Part shown: positions 11,973 to 23,089 of the stretch, one piece after another | Layout: the number at the start of each line of letters is the position of its first letter | Numbering within the stretch: position 1 is the stretch's first letter | Assembly (NCBI GenBank): GCA_947652605.1 | Contig: OX393579.1 | Coordinates: 26,309,674 to 26,373,673, forward strand | Source of the DNA: Elmis aenea | Lineage: Eukaryota > Arthropoda > Insecta > Coleoptera > Elmidae | Direction of reading: 5' to 3' | Length of the DNA: 64,000 nt | Translations under genes and position numbers: made by a program | Notes under the pieces: generated by a model | What the model was told of the DNA's origin: nothing | The model's database searches: none | What the model saw: only the letters and a program-made list of their open reading frames with translations

Positions 11973-12936
11973 CAGGGGTGGGCAAATCTTTTGATTGTCG
12001 GGCCACATTGCGGATGAAAATTTGACCGCGGGCCAAACAATTTCTTTTTCTAATTTTAAGTATAGTTTTTGCTAAGGAAGTTATTTAATAAATTTTAAAA
12101 CCAATATTTTTGAATCAAAACATGTATTTATTAAGCAATTTAAAGAAAAAAATTGAAAAGAAAATTTTTAAACATTAATAGGTATTAGATAATTATCAAA
12201 GTGTACAATACTCATACAACATAAAACAACAAAATGAATAAAAATTTTATAAAATAATTTTAAAATTTTTTTACAACATAAAATTTAAATTTTTTTTAAC
12301 TAAATACAGATTAATCCTTACCTATATGAAAACATGCAACTTTAAATAAAACAAAAATGTAATTGAAAGAATGATATTTACACATATAAACGCATATAAC
12401 ATTGAATTTACAAAAGATAGAATTTTTCATTGAGGTATGAAGAATTAAAACTAAACTTTTGGAGGTGAATGAAATTTTCTCAAAACATACAACTTTTATA
12501 CATATCAAAATTTAATGGCTAAAGTGAAATTTTTTAGCATCACTTAAATTTTTTTGTATGTCTGGTGAAAATTTTGTTGTTGAAATTCTTAAAACTGCCT
12601 TTAAATGTTCATCACTAATGCAGGATCTGAACGGGTTTTTGTTAAAATTTAATATTGAAAACGTTTGTTCGCAAATGTACATTGATCCAAAAATAACGAA
12701 CATTTCTTGGGCAAAATTTTTTAAATTAGAAAACCTAAGTTTAATGTATTTTATTGGAACCGCCTTATTCAAATAATGTATTGAATTTTTTTTTTTCTAA
12801 AATTCTTTTTATGCGCCAATTTATATTGGACAAACAGTAATATTTTTGCTTTTAATAATGATTTATAAAATGCTTCGCGGGCCGAATTCTACCGCGGGCC
12901 GGATGCGGCCCGCAGGCCGCCATTTGCCCAGGTCTG
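11973..12936 (-). mobile_element. Internally deleted hAT element (CAGGGGTGGGCAAAT family)
   Basis: Terminal inverted repeats CAGGGGTGGGCAAAT and ATTTGCCCAGGTCTG are flanked by the exact 8-bp duplication CTCTAGCC (11965-11972 and 12937-12944). GC-rich GCGGGCC motifs occur at both ends. It retains only the C-terminal part of a transposase gene on the minus strand. Confidence 0.92.
12512..12772 (-). pseudogene. hAT transposase C-terminal fragment (ZBED5/GTF2IRD2-like)
   Basis: The 86-codon frame includes YICEQTFSILNFNKNPFRS, then SDEHLKAVLRI and LSPDIQ-like TKFSPDIQ. This is the dimerisation (hATC) region of the hAT transposase subgroup related to ZBED5, GTF2IRD2 and EPM2AIP1. The catalytic RNase H-like domain and the BED zinc finger are missing, so it cannot be active. 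It lies inside the hAT element 11973-12936 in the antisense direction relative to its left end. Confidence 0.85.
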
Positions 12937-13227
12937 CTCTAGCCACTCTAGCGGCTTGAGTTTCACATTGAATAAAAAGATCTTTTCATTTTTTTATTCA
13001 ATGGAGTTTCAGTACTGTATATTTTGGTGCATACCGTACATCAAGTTTTAAAAAGTATATTATATTTATTTTTATAAACATAAATCAAAAAATGTTATTA
13101 AACTTATAAAGATTTTTCGTAATTACGCTCAAAGAAATGACTTGATAAAAAATAAAATTAAACTAAACAGAATTAAATATTAATTTTACATATTTTTACG
13201 CGTCTTGCTTTTGCCGTCAAAAATGTT

Positions 13228-13396
13228 TTAATGATTTCTTTTACATTTAATGAATCCATTCATTATATTATTCTCAATAGAAATAATTGACAAGTCTGTT
13301 AAGCGCTCTCCAGACATCGTAGAGCGCAAATAATTCTTTATTAGATTTAATTTCGATAATGTTCTTTTTCCTGTTGCTACGGATATACCGTAGGTA
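13228..13396 (-). pseudogene. hAT transposase C-terminal fragment (ZMYM/TTF-type)
   Basis: Read on the minus strand, this stretch gives TYGISVATGKRTLSKLNLIK then NYLRSTMSGERLTDLSIISI and ENNIM, ending at a stop at 13228. The pattern [S/A].[A].[C/G]xR[ST][F/L]SKLKLIK.YLRSTM..ERL..L.[IL]SIE is the hAT dimerisation domain of the TTF-zinc-finger/ZMYM1-like group. This is a different hAT lineage from the neighbouring element at 11973-12936. No terminal repeats could be assigned. Confidence 0.75.
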
Positions 13397-13618
13397 GTGA
13401 TAAATAAATACGCAGTACAATGGCAGTATTTGTAAATGTATCGGTTAATTTGTTTTCATATGCTTAGTTTGAATTCTTTTTTTCAAAACTGAACGAATAT
13501 GCATGTATCTTATATTTTTTTATAGTATAAGTACTTGTTTTTATTATGCAAATATCATTGTACGTAGAAAATACTGGCGAATTAATATGTTTCTTATAAA
13601 AAAGGCGCCCATCATATA

Positions 13619-14015
13619 CAGGGTGGTCCACATAGAAGGGCCACTATTGGGATCTTGTAAATGGTAAGAGCTACAAAGAAGTTTAAATTAGACAAATTTT
13701 TCCCCTTTCTAAAACCTATTCAGTGATTAAGATAAATGAATGTTTTTATTTTACGGTCCGTAAAAAAATCTACAATATTCTCCCCAAAAATATTTTTGTA
13801 CCTTCAAGTATAATCGAGTTATTAACGATTTAAAAGAATTGCCCAAGCCCATTTTGATTTTTGTTTATTATCTAGCGTGCCATGGAGCTTTTTAAAACAT
13901 TAAAGCATCATCGAATCGGTCTCAGAAAGTAGATCAATTTGTCTAATCTAAACTTCTTTGTAGCTCTTACCGTTTACGAGATCCCAATTTTGGCCCTTCT
14001 ATACGGACCACCCCG
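13619..14015. repeat. TA-flanked inverted-repeat element (CAGGGTGGTCC family)
   Basis: Left end CAGGGTGGTCCACATAGAAG and right end (reversed) CGGGGTGGTCCGTATAGAAG are flanked by TA on both sides. The arms match for over 100 bp, including GGTAAGAGCTACAAAGAAGT. A partial copy occurs at 510-760, and a short end of the same form starts at about 36436. Confidence 0.85.
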
Positions 14016-14414
14016 TATACATCATGTGCACCATCTAAATAATTTTGATGGTTTTTCTTACTTTTTTCTATGATCACCAATAAATAAAAATAAAAAATGT
14101 AATAAGTAATATCAGAAGTTTAAAAGGGACATTTTGTATTTAATATTTGAGTGGTTACATAAAAATAGCACGACGCAAAACCGCCATAAATATACGCGTG
14201 AAACTCTTACAAAGTCTGAATATAAACTGTATCACAGCAAAACAGTTTATAGACACGTCGCGTTAATGTTCAGACAAAGTAAAAACAACTTATAAGTGTA
14301 AGCGGATATTTATGTTCAGCTCATAAAGATACACACGAATTTGTAGAATGCGAATATGTTGGTCATAAGCACAGATTAGTAAAAATGCTTGTGACGATTA
14401 CAGTCGACATAAGT

Positions 14415-14677
14415 CAGTGGTTTCGAACCTGTGCCCCTAGGGGGGCGCGAGACCATTGCCAGGGGTGCGCGCAGCTGTTACCAAAATATCATTTTTTAAT
14501 ATAAACAAACAAAAAGAACTTTTTTATACAGAATATGGTATATTGTTTTATAGCCCATTAAATAATTATTATATCAGGACAGTGTTTAAGAAATTGGATT
14601 GTTACGAAAAGTGAGGGGGGCGCGAAAATTTTTTTATAAAAAAGGGGGCGGAGGTCCAAAAAGGTTGGAAATCACTG
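14415..14677. mobile_element. Short non-autonomous hAT element
   Basis: Ends CAGTGGTTTCGAACCTGTG and (reversed) CAGTGATTTCCAACCTTTT are flanked by ACATAAGT (14407-14414) and ACATAAGC (14678-14685), an 8-bp duplication with one mismatch. G-rich tracts (GGGGGGCGCG, GGGGGCG) sit near both ends. Confidence 0.85.
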
Positions 14678-14720
14678 ACATAAGCACTTAAGAGGTTAAG
14701 AACGTAATTTTTCTACATAT

Positions 14721-15344
14721 ACAGGGTGTGTATAAATTTTAGGAAGCGCTACACGTGACGATCTTCTTCGTAAAATTCTAAGTCGAAAATCTTGATACAA
14801 AAATATTGTACCAGGCTTCCTATGGCCTCAGAAACCATTAAAAAAAAAATTGGCAACATTGCATACAGGTACATTGGCGTTTGGACATTTTTTTATCAGC
14901 AATTTTTACTTAGGTATTTACAATTTTTGTTCGAACTGAAAGCCTTCAGTTCGTAAACATAGCTGCAAACTTTTGGGTATCGTAAAACACAAACTAAAAA
15001 TAATTACGAGAAAAACAGAGATGACAGCTAATGACAATGTTGCCATATGTATTATTTTTATTCAAATCAGTGATTTACATACTTTCAACACCAATTTTTG
15101 AAAGGAAGAACACAATATCTAGGAAAAAATACTATTCGAAATCTATTTTTATTGCAAATGGCAGCTTTTTCATTTGCAAGTATTAAATAATAACGCTTAT
15201 TAAAGGACTAAATGTCAAAACTTTGCGGACCTCTTGCAGACACAGCAAGCATGGTACAACATTTTTGTATTAAGATTTTCGACTTAGAATTTTACGAAGA
15301 TCATCGCCATGTGTAGCGCTTCCGCCAATTTTTACACACCCTGT
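14721..15344. repeat. Inverted-repeat element, CAGGGTGTGTA family copy 1
   Basis: Arms of about 110 bp share GAAGCGCTACACGTG-type ends, then TAAGTCGAAAATCTTGAT and TGTACCA. The ends read ACAGGGTGTGTA...TACACACCCTGT with TA flanks. Copy 2 is at 52597-53171. No open frame of note. Confidence 0.88.
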
Positions 15345-16054
15345 ATACACGCTAGTTTATTTTACTATTTTTGTGTGTTTAAAAAAGTAAGTCGTTGAGA
15401 CTAAATTATTGTTTTTTTTAACGCTTATATTTACTCATTTATATTATTTATGGTTATCTACCTACCCACCAAAATAATTAAGGGGCCCCGCTAAAAGTTT
15501 AGGATTTGTTATGCGTTCCGTTGAAGGTAAAAATTTGGGAAACACGATAGGTAAAAATTACTAAAAATTACTAATTTTGATTATAAAAGGATGATTCACG
15601 TATACTGCAAATATTTTGAGCGAAAGACGCAGTCAAGAGGACAATTTTGCGGCTAGAATAGTGAAAAACAACCTGTTTGGTAAAAACTAATCGTATAAAA
15701 TTGACCGCGTACAACATTATTATTTTCCTTAATCGAAGCTATTGCAAACGCTGTTACTCTTCAAATGTGGTTAAATATAAAAGCGAGCGTTGTGATATTA
15801 CGTAGGTACCTTATGAAGTCATGAATAAACAACATGGACTACAGTTTTTAAAACATATATTAGTTTTAGTTTTACTTTTGCTTAATTTATTTTTAAAATG
15901 TTTATTATTTTCTTCTAAATATGTTTCTTGTTGACGATACCTCTGAATGTATACTGTTTTTTTTTTTAATTTAAAAGAAACATATAGACACAATAAAAAA
16001 AATTATCGATTTTAAATTATAGTTTAGTAAAACATTTTGCATCAAATTTGACAG
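15345..16054. other. Ret intron 5 sequence, nothing recognised
   Basis: No recognisable gene. The minus-strand frame at 15811-15993 is low-complexity AT-rich translation. Confidence 0.5.
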
Positions 16055-17210
16055 TGAAATGTATGGACTTGATTTATCGAAACGTATTCGGAGAGTGCAA
16101 AATTCTTGCTTGCGTTTGATATTTGGAATAATGAAATATGATCATATCTCTCATAAACTATTTGATCTCAAATGGCTTAACATGGCAAACAGAGGAAGCT
16201 ACAACTTGCTGTTCTTTGTCACAGAGTAATTACTGTAAGACTGCAGTTTCAGCATACAAATCATTAGGGAAAAAAAAGAAAATTAGGAGAATTAGAGTGA
16301 CGGCAGCAAAAAAAAGTCGTGTGTGACTTTGGGGCAGAAGTAGTGAATACAACCGATAATGTACATAGTTATGTAAGTAAATTAGCAATAAATAGTTTTA
16401 AGTTAAACTTCATTTTACTAAGCGATTTCCTTGCAACAAAACCCACTATTTTGAAGTTGTTTCAGTTGATTTAGTAAATATATATAACACGGGGTAAAAA
16501 GCGGAAACACCCCACGTTAACATTACTCAAAAGCAACCGGCCTACTTGTACAATAAAATTAAATTTCGGACTGATGTACATACTGTAAATCTAAGATGTT
16601 AAAGCAGTGGTGCCCAACCTTTAACTTGGCTCGAGCCAATTTAAATTTAAACTTTTTAGGCGAGCCACACACGATATATATTTTGATTTTAATATTTCAA
16701 TTTGAAACGTTTTAATGCACAAACAATAAACATTTGTAATGTCTTAAAGAAAATAAGTAATTTATTAAGAATTCTAATACAAATTAAATATAGGAAAAGA
16801 GCGCTTCGGGTGATGCGCGCTGTTTTCGAACGAAAATATTCCTGGTCAGTGGCGTCGCAAATTTACCGAAAGACTTTTTTTTTTTTACAAATAATCGTCC
16901 AAATAAATACCTATACTTAATGTTTTTTTCTTTCTATAGATATATAAAAGAAATGTCTGAACTGTGGTGGAGTTGATAAAATGAGTCACACCAAAAGTTG
17001 CCGCGAGCCACACTTGGCTCGCGAGCTACGGGTTGGGCACCACTGTGTTAAAGCTTTTAATATCTTCATCATCTCACAGAACTGCTTTATTTGAGCGAAC
17101 ATTCCAATATCAGCTATACAAAATTTATAATGACATTCCAAATGAGTTTAAACGATTGAGTATTTATTCATTTTAAAAAAGTATGTAAGACTGCTTTTTA
17201 ATTTGCAGTG
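16055..17210 (+). pseudogene. LINE (non-LTR retrotransposon) ORF2 3' remnant, interrupted by a hAT
   Basis: The plus strand encodes LDLSKRIRRVQNSCLRLIFG and then KYDHISHKLFDLKWLNMANR. This is typical of the region following the reverse transcriptase of insect LINEs (VQN.C.R.IFG....DHIS..L..LKWL...NR). Near 16541-16595 comes YNKIKFRTDVHTVN, and after the hAT insertion at 16605-17045 the frame resumes with ALFERTFQYQLYKIYNDIPN. Stops and a foreign segment at about 16330-16540 break the frame. It lies antisense inside Ret intron 5. Family assignment (Jockey/CR1-like) is tentative. Confidence 0.75.
16605..17045. mobile_element. Non-autonomous hAT element nested in a LINE
   Basis: Ends CAGTGGTGCCCAACCTTTAA and (reversed) CAGTGGTGCCCAACCCGTAG are flanked by the exact 8-bp duplication TGTTAAAG (16597-16604 and 17046-17053). 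TTGGCTCGAGCC and GGCTCGCGAGC motifs lie near the ends. The frame at 16702-16920 is without homology. Confidence 0.93.
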
Positions 17211-17479
17211 TAAAACATTACACATTATCAGTATCATTACACTTTTGTTATTAGTATGGCAACGGCATTGAAAAAAAAAAGTTTTATGAGACGTTACTTT
17301 CTTGTTATACATGTGAAATTTATTTATTTAATGGAAGAACAGGATTGTAGTTCGAATTTTGTTTGAACTATAAGAACTAAATCGGCACGATTTGGTTGTT
17401 GTCCCTATATTTTTATACAGTGTGACCCATTTCAAAGCGGATCACCCCTATAAAATAGTTATTTATGTACCAAGGCAGT

Positions 17480-17566
17480 AAAGTTCGACTTTTTATCACG
17501 AGTGTGGATATTATTTGCCGAGACGAAGTCGAGGCAAATAACCACACGAGTGATAAAAAGGAACTT
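17480..17566. repeat. Hairpin (TTTTTATCAC...TTATTTGCC inverted repeat)
   Basis: TTTTTATCACGAGTGTGG...ATTTGCC is followed, after a GAGACGAAGTCGAG centre, by its complement GGCAAATAACCACACGAGTG and ATAAAAA. AAAGTTC and GAACTTT extend the stem. GC-rich centre. It is likely a MITE core; TTGAAGAAAAA-type motifs recur near 17590 and 17865. Confidence 0.8.
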
Positions 17567-17881
17567 TCCTGACGAGGTGCATATTAAATTTTTTCTTCAA
17601 GCGTCAAAGAAATAGCGAAAATCAAGCAAATACATAAAGTTTTACCTACTTCATCTGTCAGATTCTCATTCTCCTGTCAAACATGTATTGAACAAAATCA
17701 CGCCCACTTTTACTAAATTCAACCAATGAGCGTAGCGCATTTTACGGTTGCTTAGCGACCATTATTGCACTAGTGATATAATGAGATATTATTGTACTAG
17801 TAAAATAATGACGTATTTTTACATGAGGCGTTCAGTAGAATAATATAGACATTATAAGACGCTTGAAGAAAAAGTTTATTT

Positions 17882-18531
17882 GTGGTCCGATTTTCATGAA
17901 CTTTTTTTTAAACGACAAAGCATCAAAAACTGCACTGTGGCATTTTATTTTAAAATTCCGTTTACACTCACAAAGCCTACTATGATTTTTTTTTCGATGT
18001 CAAAATTAGTAAAATTTGTTTAGCGATTTTTTAATTTAAAATCTGACTACACCACTGGATTCAGGAGGCCCCCAAATGGGTTTGTACATAATTTCATGAA
18101 AAAATTGTAAATTTAGTTGTTCACCAACCGAATATTCAATAAAAGTTGCAATTTTAATACGGATACGAATAAATTGTTGCTTATTTTAATAAATTTTTTC
18201 TCCAATTTTTGTTTCTTACATAGCATAATACACTGCGTTTCCAAAATCGATATTAATTTAATCACAAATATTGAATTCATAATTAATCTCTTAATAAAAA
18301 ATACTTTTTCATGAAATTTGGTACAAACCCATTGGAGGGCATCCTGAATCCAGTGGTGAAGTCAGATTTTAAATTAAAAAAATTGCTAAACAAATTTTGC
18401 CAATTTTGTCATTAAAAAAAAATCATAGTAGGCTTTGTGAGCGTAAACTGAATTTTAAAATAACATGCCCAAGTACAATTTTTGATGCTTTAATATTTAA
18501 AAAAAAGTTCATGAAAATCGAACAATAAATA
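17882..18531. repeat. Foldback element with arms of about 220 bp
   Basis: 17882-18108 and 18306-18531 are inverted copies, sharing AGTAGGCTTTGTGAG, CTGAATCCAGTGGTG and TTTCATGAA. The central unique region is about 200 bp. The frame at 18117-18314 is loop sequence. Confidence 0.85.
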
Positions 18532-19120
18532 AACTTTTTATAGGGGTATCTCGAAAAGTATTAGTTTTGGGTATAGGACATACTTAACAAAAAATGAAGC
18601 TCTCTTAAAGACGAATTCGATTACGTAAAAAAATACAAGGGTTTGCATTTGAAAAAATTGAATTACGAGCTTTTGAAAATCAGGAAAGTTGCCACCTATT
18701 TATGAACACCTTGTATGCGTGATTCAAACTTTTTCGTATCGAGCTAATAGAGCAATGTTTTCTGCATGTACTTACCAAATTACAACTCTGTGCTTCGAAA
18801 ATAGACTTCAGGAGAATTTTTTAAACAAAGCCTTTAAATTTGAAAATTATTTTTTTAGTGACAAGGCCGCATAAAAACCTGTACTATTTTATATCGATGT
18901 AAAGCTAAAATGAAGGCGGTCAAGAATATTAAATAAAAAATGGGGTGTTGTATTTGAAATATAAAAGTTGCTATTGGTTCCAGGGAGGTGACTCACCCTG
19001 TTATTTCAAAATATTTTTATCGTGTTCGGAAGAAAAAACCGTATGGAATACCGTTTGAATCAACTTTCTATCTCAAACCGTTTAGCCACAATCGACCGAT
19101 CCGCCACTAATGACACCCTG
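18532..19120. repeat. Degenerate CACCCTGT-type repeat block
   Basis: Contains GGGGTATCTCGAAAAGTATT at 18543, CACCTTGTATGCG at 18706, CACCCTGTTATTTC at 18996 and ACACCCTGTAGATAG at 19108. These look like ends of several old TA-type repeats. Pairing could not be resolved. Confidence 0.45.
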
Positions 19121-19383
19121 TAGATAGATAAATCTTAAGTGGGTATATAAAATATTTGTGTTTGTTATAATTACTCTGAATTTGTTAAATATCGTGGTCT
19201 CCTGAAAATGCGTGTGCCAATAATGAGTTTGTATTTTTATCGTCATAAAAGCAAGATTTTAAAAAGTATTACTGTATTAACTTTGCTAAACGATGCAATT
19301 TCTAAAGCTAAGCTTTAAAAAGAACAGTACAACCACAGCCAATAGGCAAATCAATAGCATGCATAATAATGGCTTTTACTTAC

Positions 19384-19549
19384 TGCAATGTATGCACGTC
19401 TGGGGCTCGTCGTGGCGATCATCTTCGTAAATTCTACAGTCCAGATCGAGGATATTCAACGAATCATTTAAAATTCTCATAGTATAATGGTTAACACGTG
19501 GAGAGTCGCGATCGATGAATATGAAATTTTCACGATCAATTATTTGACC
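19384..19549 (-). CDS. Ret: Ret exon 5: cadherin-like domain 3
   Basis: Found by splice phase and not by open frame length. Acceptor TTATTTGCAG is followed by 166 bp with no stop and donor TTGCA|GTAAGT. It enters in phase 0 and leaves in phase 1. The translation begins GQIIDRENFIFIDRDSP and continues VNHYTMRILNDS, LDLDCRIYEDDR and QTCIHC. It is shorter and more divergent from human RET than exons 3 and 4. The placement, the phases and the flanking exons make it the expected third cadherin-like domain segment. NDS is a potential N-glycosylation site. The intron that follows is about 17.5 kb and contains most of the transposons in the left half of the window. Confidence 0.8.
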
Positions 19550-19635
19550 CTGCAAATAAAATTTTCAATTATAAAGTATACTAACTTATTCAGTACTAGC
19601 AAATTTACGTTTCTTTTTCTATAAAAAAAGTGTTA

Positions 19636-20070
19636 TACGAGGGTTGTGCAGAAAGTAGAGAACGTTTACGTAAACGCATCTCAACGGTCTGTTCGAATTT
19701 GAGAATACTAGGTTTCAGTTTTATTTTGGCTGTCACATAGTGTGTTCCACGAGTCAACTTCTTGCATTTAAATTTTTTTGTTGCGTTTTGTCATAAGTCA
19801 TTGGATAATGCCGCCGAGAACGACGCGACGCTTGTTTAGTAATTCCTTTTGTGCATGTAGAAAATCTTCTTGATGGAAAAAATCGGTTGCCAAAGAATTC
19901 TTTCTAAAGGTGGGTACACATTAGCGTAACAATACGACGCGCTGAACGCCGAACTAATCGACGAACCCGGCGTTTCAACGAACTTTCCGAACCAGAGCGA
20001 GTGGTGGAAATGACGTTCGGTGAAGCGTTTGCATGTTTTTCAACTTAAAGAGTACAACGTTAGAAGACTG
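19636..20070. repeat. Possible mariner 5' end
   Basis: TATACGAGGGTTGTGCAGAA then AGTAGAGAACGTTT resembles a mariner terminus next to a TA. A mariner transposase tail lies 2.4 kb downstream on the same strand (22040-22200), with other elements inserted between. The link is inference. A GTACACATTAGCGTAAC block near 19917 resembles the element at 8883-9113. Confidence 0.35.
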
Positions 20071-20329
20071 TATTATACATTTATATTCACTCTACCTTAA
20101 AGAAGACATGAAACAAAGACAATGATAGCAAATTCAATAATAAACTAGTAGGTCGGCGTCAGAAGGAAGTTCTGTTAAATGATTTTGAGAAGTCAGCATC
20201 CATATGGACAATTTAATGATTGTGCAAGGTGGCGCGCGGTAACGGGAGATTATAATTAGTTCATTTCAAAGTCACATCAAAGAATAAAAAATGTCTCTAA
20301 ATATGTCAAGCTTTTAAACAAATTATTTT

Positions 20330-20430
20330 TTAATTCCAAATTTTAACCCACCAAAAAGTTCTGACAAAAAAACCAACAGGGGTCGCAATTTTCAGCCCCC
20401 TGTGAAGGTGGGAGATATGACACAATACAA
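20330..20430. repeat. Fragment of the 33565-34150 repeat family
   Basis: ACCCACCAAAAAGTTCTGAC and CCCCCTGTGAAGGTGGGAGA match the same blocks at 26128-26190, 33860-33915 and 63765-63820. Confidence 0.7.
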
Positions 20431-20489
20431 ATATGACAAAAAACAATTATTTCTAATATGCAAAAAAAAACGGAAATTATAGAATATTT

Positions 20490-21865
20490 GAGTCGTCCGT
20501 TTGCAAACCCATTTAAATCCACCTGAATTTTTTTTTGGCAAATCGATAAAAACTCCTAGAATCTGTGCTTTTTATGTAAAACAGTGATTTTTGTTTTGTT
20601 TAGGCAAACAAAAAATTGTTTATTTATTCTCCAAAATGCCTATAATTTGACTATAACAGGAGATAAATATTTATCGGATTTAACTTCTTTTGCTTCTGTA
20701 TTTGGATTTAACTTCTTTTGCAAATGAAGTGTACACGATGTTTATTTAAAAACATATGCAAAAGTAGTTAAATCCGGTCCCCCAAAAATGTTGTAGGTTT
20801 ATAAATTAATAAAGACTATCTGTTTAAAATAATTTATTACAAAACTTATAAATCAAAATTATTGTAAAAATGTTTGTTTATATCCATGTTATCATCATTG
20901 TAATCTGTTATTAATGGATAAGTCTCATTGAACCAGGGCTCGAAACCGAAAAAAATTTTGGTTAACGGTTAACCGAAATCGAGAACTTTATTTTTATAAC
21001 GGTTTTTGTTGAAAAACCGGTTTTATTCGTAAAAAACCGGTTTAATGTAAAAAACTGATTTAAATTATAAACCGGTTTAAAAAACCGGTTAAATTAACCG
21101 GTTTTTAAAATTATTTAGATCAGGAATGCAAAGTATGAAAAGATATTATTTATTTATAATTTTATAATAAATGTTCAATCAAGAGTTCAGTAATGACTTT
21201 TGGTAAACTAATCGCATTTACTACAGATTTTGTATTTTTCATCGTAATTTTTATTAAAAAAAGATGTTAAAAAACCGGTTTTTTATTATTTTGGTTAAAG
21301 GTTACCGTTTTTTTTTGCCTTTAAAAATAACGGTTTCGGTTAAAAATCACTTTTTCTGACAAAAAATAACGGTTAACTGGTTTTTTAAACCGGTTTAAAA
21401 AACCGGAAAACCGGTTTCATGCCCTGCATTGAACACACCAATATTTTCTTTCTAGCTTTACCTGGAGGAATTTCTATAATAAACTCATTGTCTCCTTCCA
21501 TTATTCAGTAATAACAAACACTTTCATCAAACAAGATGGCAAAACTAAAACTAAACAACGGCCTTTTCCTATCAATTCTGATACTGTAATTTTTGGCAAA
21601 CATACCTTCAAGCATGGATTTAAATGCCTTTGCAAATTAAATATGGCGGGTTTGGATTTAACTTCTTTTGCACCTGAACATTAAACGGATTTGAATGCTT
21701 TTGCTTCTGTACCCACTTTTCAACTACGAATTTGTAGTGTTTTTAATTTTTTTTGCATCTGTAGAACATGTTCATTTGATAGCCAATGAGTTGAAGTTTC
21801 CAGGGATAACAAAAACTCAACCTTCGATTTTTATGGATTTAACTGCTTTTGCAAACGGACGACTC
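20490..21865. mobile_element. Unclassified DNA transposon with reiterated GGATTTAACTTCTTTTGC motif
   Basis: Ends GAGTCGTCCGTTTGCAAA and TTTGCAAACGGACGACTC are exact inverted repeats of 18 bp. They are flanked by ATTT on both sides (20486-20489 and 21866-21869), a candidate 4-bp duplication. Variants of GGATTTAACTTCTTTTGC occur about eight times (near 20498, 20677, 20703, 20757, 21613, 21653, 21688 and 21833) in both orientations. A 493-bp hAT is nested at 20934-21426. No transposase was identified. Confidence 0.7.
20934..21426. mobile_element. Non-autonomous hAT element rich in AACCGGTTTT
   Basis: Ends CAGGGCTCGAAACCG and (reversed) CAGGGCATGAAACCG are flanked by the exact 8-bp duplication CATTGAAC (20926-20933 and 21427-21434). 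The interior has many AACCGGTT/AAAACCGG motifs. No coding frame. Confidence 0.92.
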
Positions 21866-22039
21866 ATTTATGAAAACGCTTTTGAGTTTGTCTCAAAAAA
21901 ATGCACATTTTTGGTAATTTACTTGTTTCTCTATTTTTAATATTACTGCCGCACATAAGCGTTGCTTGAAGACTTAAAACGGGACGTATTTGAACATGCA
22001 TTGCGCCAGTGAATTTCATTTGTTCCTCCGCCTAAAGAA

Positions 22040-22200
22040 CTTGTTTAGTGACACACGACTGGCAAATGGCGTGAAGTGGAGATGATAATAACATACTGGC
22101 TGAACACACAAGCAGCAACGTTTACGGCATTATATAAAAAGTCATCTCCTGGTATGATGAGTGCCTCAATATCTTTGGGGACTGCGTAATAAAACAAGTG
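22040..22200 (+). pseudogene. Mariner transposase C-terminal remnant
   Basis: The plus strand, with one frameshift, encodes ITYWLNTQAATF-like and WYDECLNIFGDCV segments. The order WL..QA..F....I...I.WYD[EK]CLN..GD.V is the C-terminal end of mariner transposases. Catalytic residues are not present. The minus-strand frame at 22045-22227 is its shadow. Confidence 0.55.
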
Positions 22201-22229
22201 AATAAAAACGAAAGTTATTATATGCACTT

Positions 22230-23089
22230 TACCGTTTTATTTTTTACAAATAAAACATTCTTTACTTTTGGAAGACTATTATTATATTTTGAAAGTTTAA
22301 TTTACAGCTGTAGTAAAACGTAAAACTGAATTATTTTTGATAATATTTTTATTTCTATCGTGAATGTTGTAATTGATCAGAACGGGTATTATTCCGACCA
22401 ATTTATTGTCTCTTCTAAACGCCTCCGTTTGACACAATGGATGGATAACCTACTTACTAAATTAGATCACTTTGAAATGCTGTATTTAACGCTGCTTCGG
22501 ATAAATAAAGGATTTAAATTCCCGAAATCATCTGATGTGAGTACCACAGTATGGAAAAACTTAAAAGCTTGTGTTTATGTTAATAAGCTTTACAGAACTG
22601 TATCTCAAATTTGAACTTTGCTAGACATTTATGGGATTTACTATCGATTTTATAATCCGCCACGCCGTGTCATTTAACACGATAACGAATAGTATTGTAC
22701 AGTGGAATCCAGAGCATGAATTTATAACATAATAAATGTTTTTGCAGTATTTACAGCATGTTAAGCTCACAAGTTATTTAAGCGGGGATTACCTAAGTCA
22801 TAAATTTTCCACCGCTACGTGACATATTTTCACATCCTCCATTTATTTTTCCAAGAAACTTTTCTATTAAGTAGCTCAAGTTGCAGGATATTTTGATCAA
22901 TATTTTATTATTTATGCTTTCTTCGACGTTTTTTATGTTTTTTAGGTTTTTTTGCGTTTTGATAAAAATTAATTAATACCAACAGCATTAATGTGGTTGT
23001 ATAGTTGGAATTATTGTCTAGTATGAAACAATTAAAATAATGTAATAAAATATTTTCTACACAAAGACGAAAAAATAATGAAGGTTTAC
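22230..23089. other. Ret intron 4 sequence, nothing recognised
   Basis: Contains an 84-codon plus-strand frame (22360-22614) with no recognisable motif, on the strand opposite Ret. I do not consider it a gene. Confidence 0.45.

Noticed and set aside
11833..12036. 67-codon minus-strand frame with Cys and Arg residues
   Set aside because: It spans the end of a foldback, a short GC-rich segment and the start of a hAT, so it is not one coding unit.
22360..22614. 84-codon plus-strand frame with balanced composition
   Set aside because: No motif, no splice context, and antisense in a Ret intron. Possibly an old element fragment, but unsupported.
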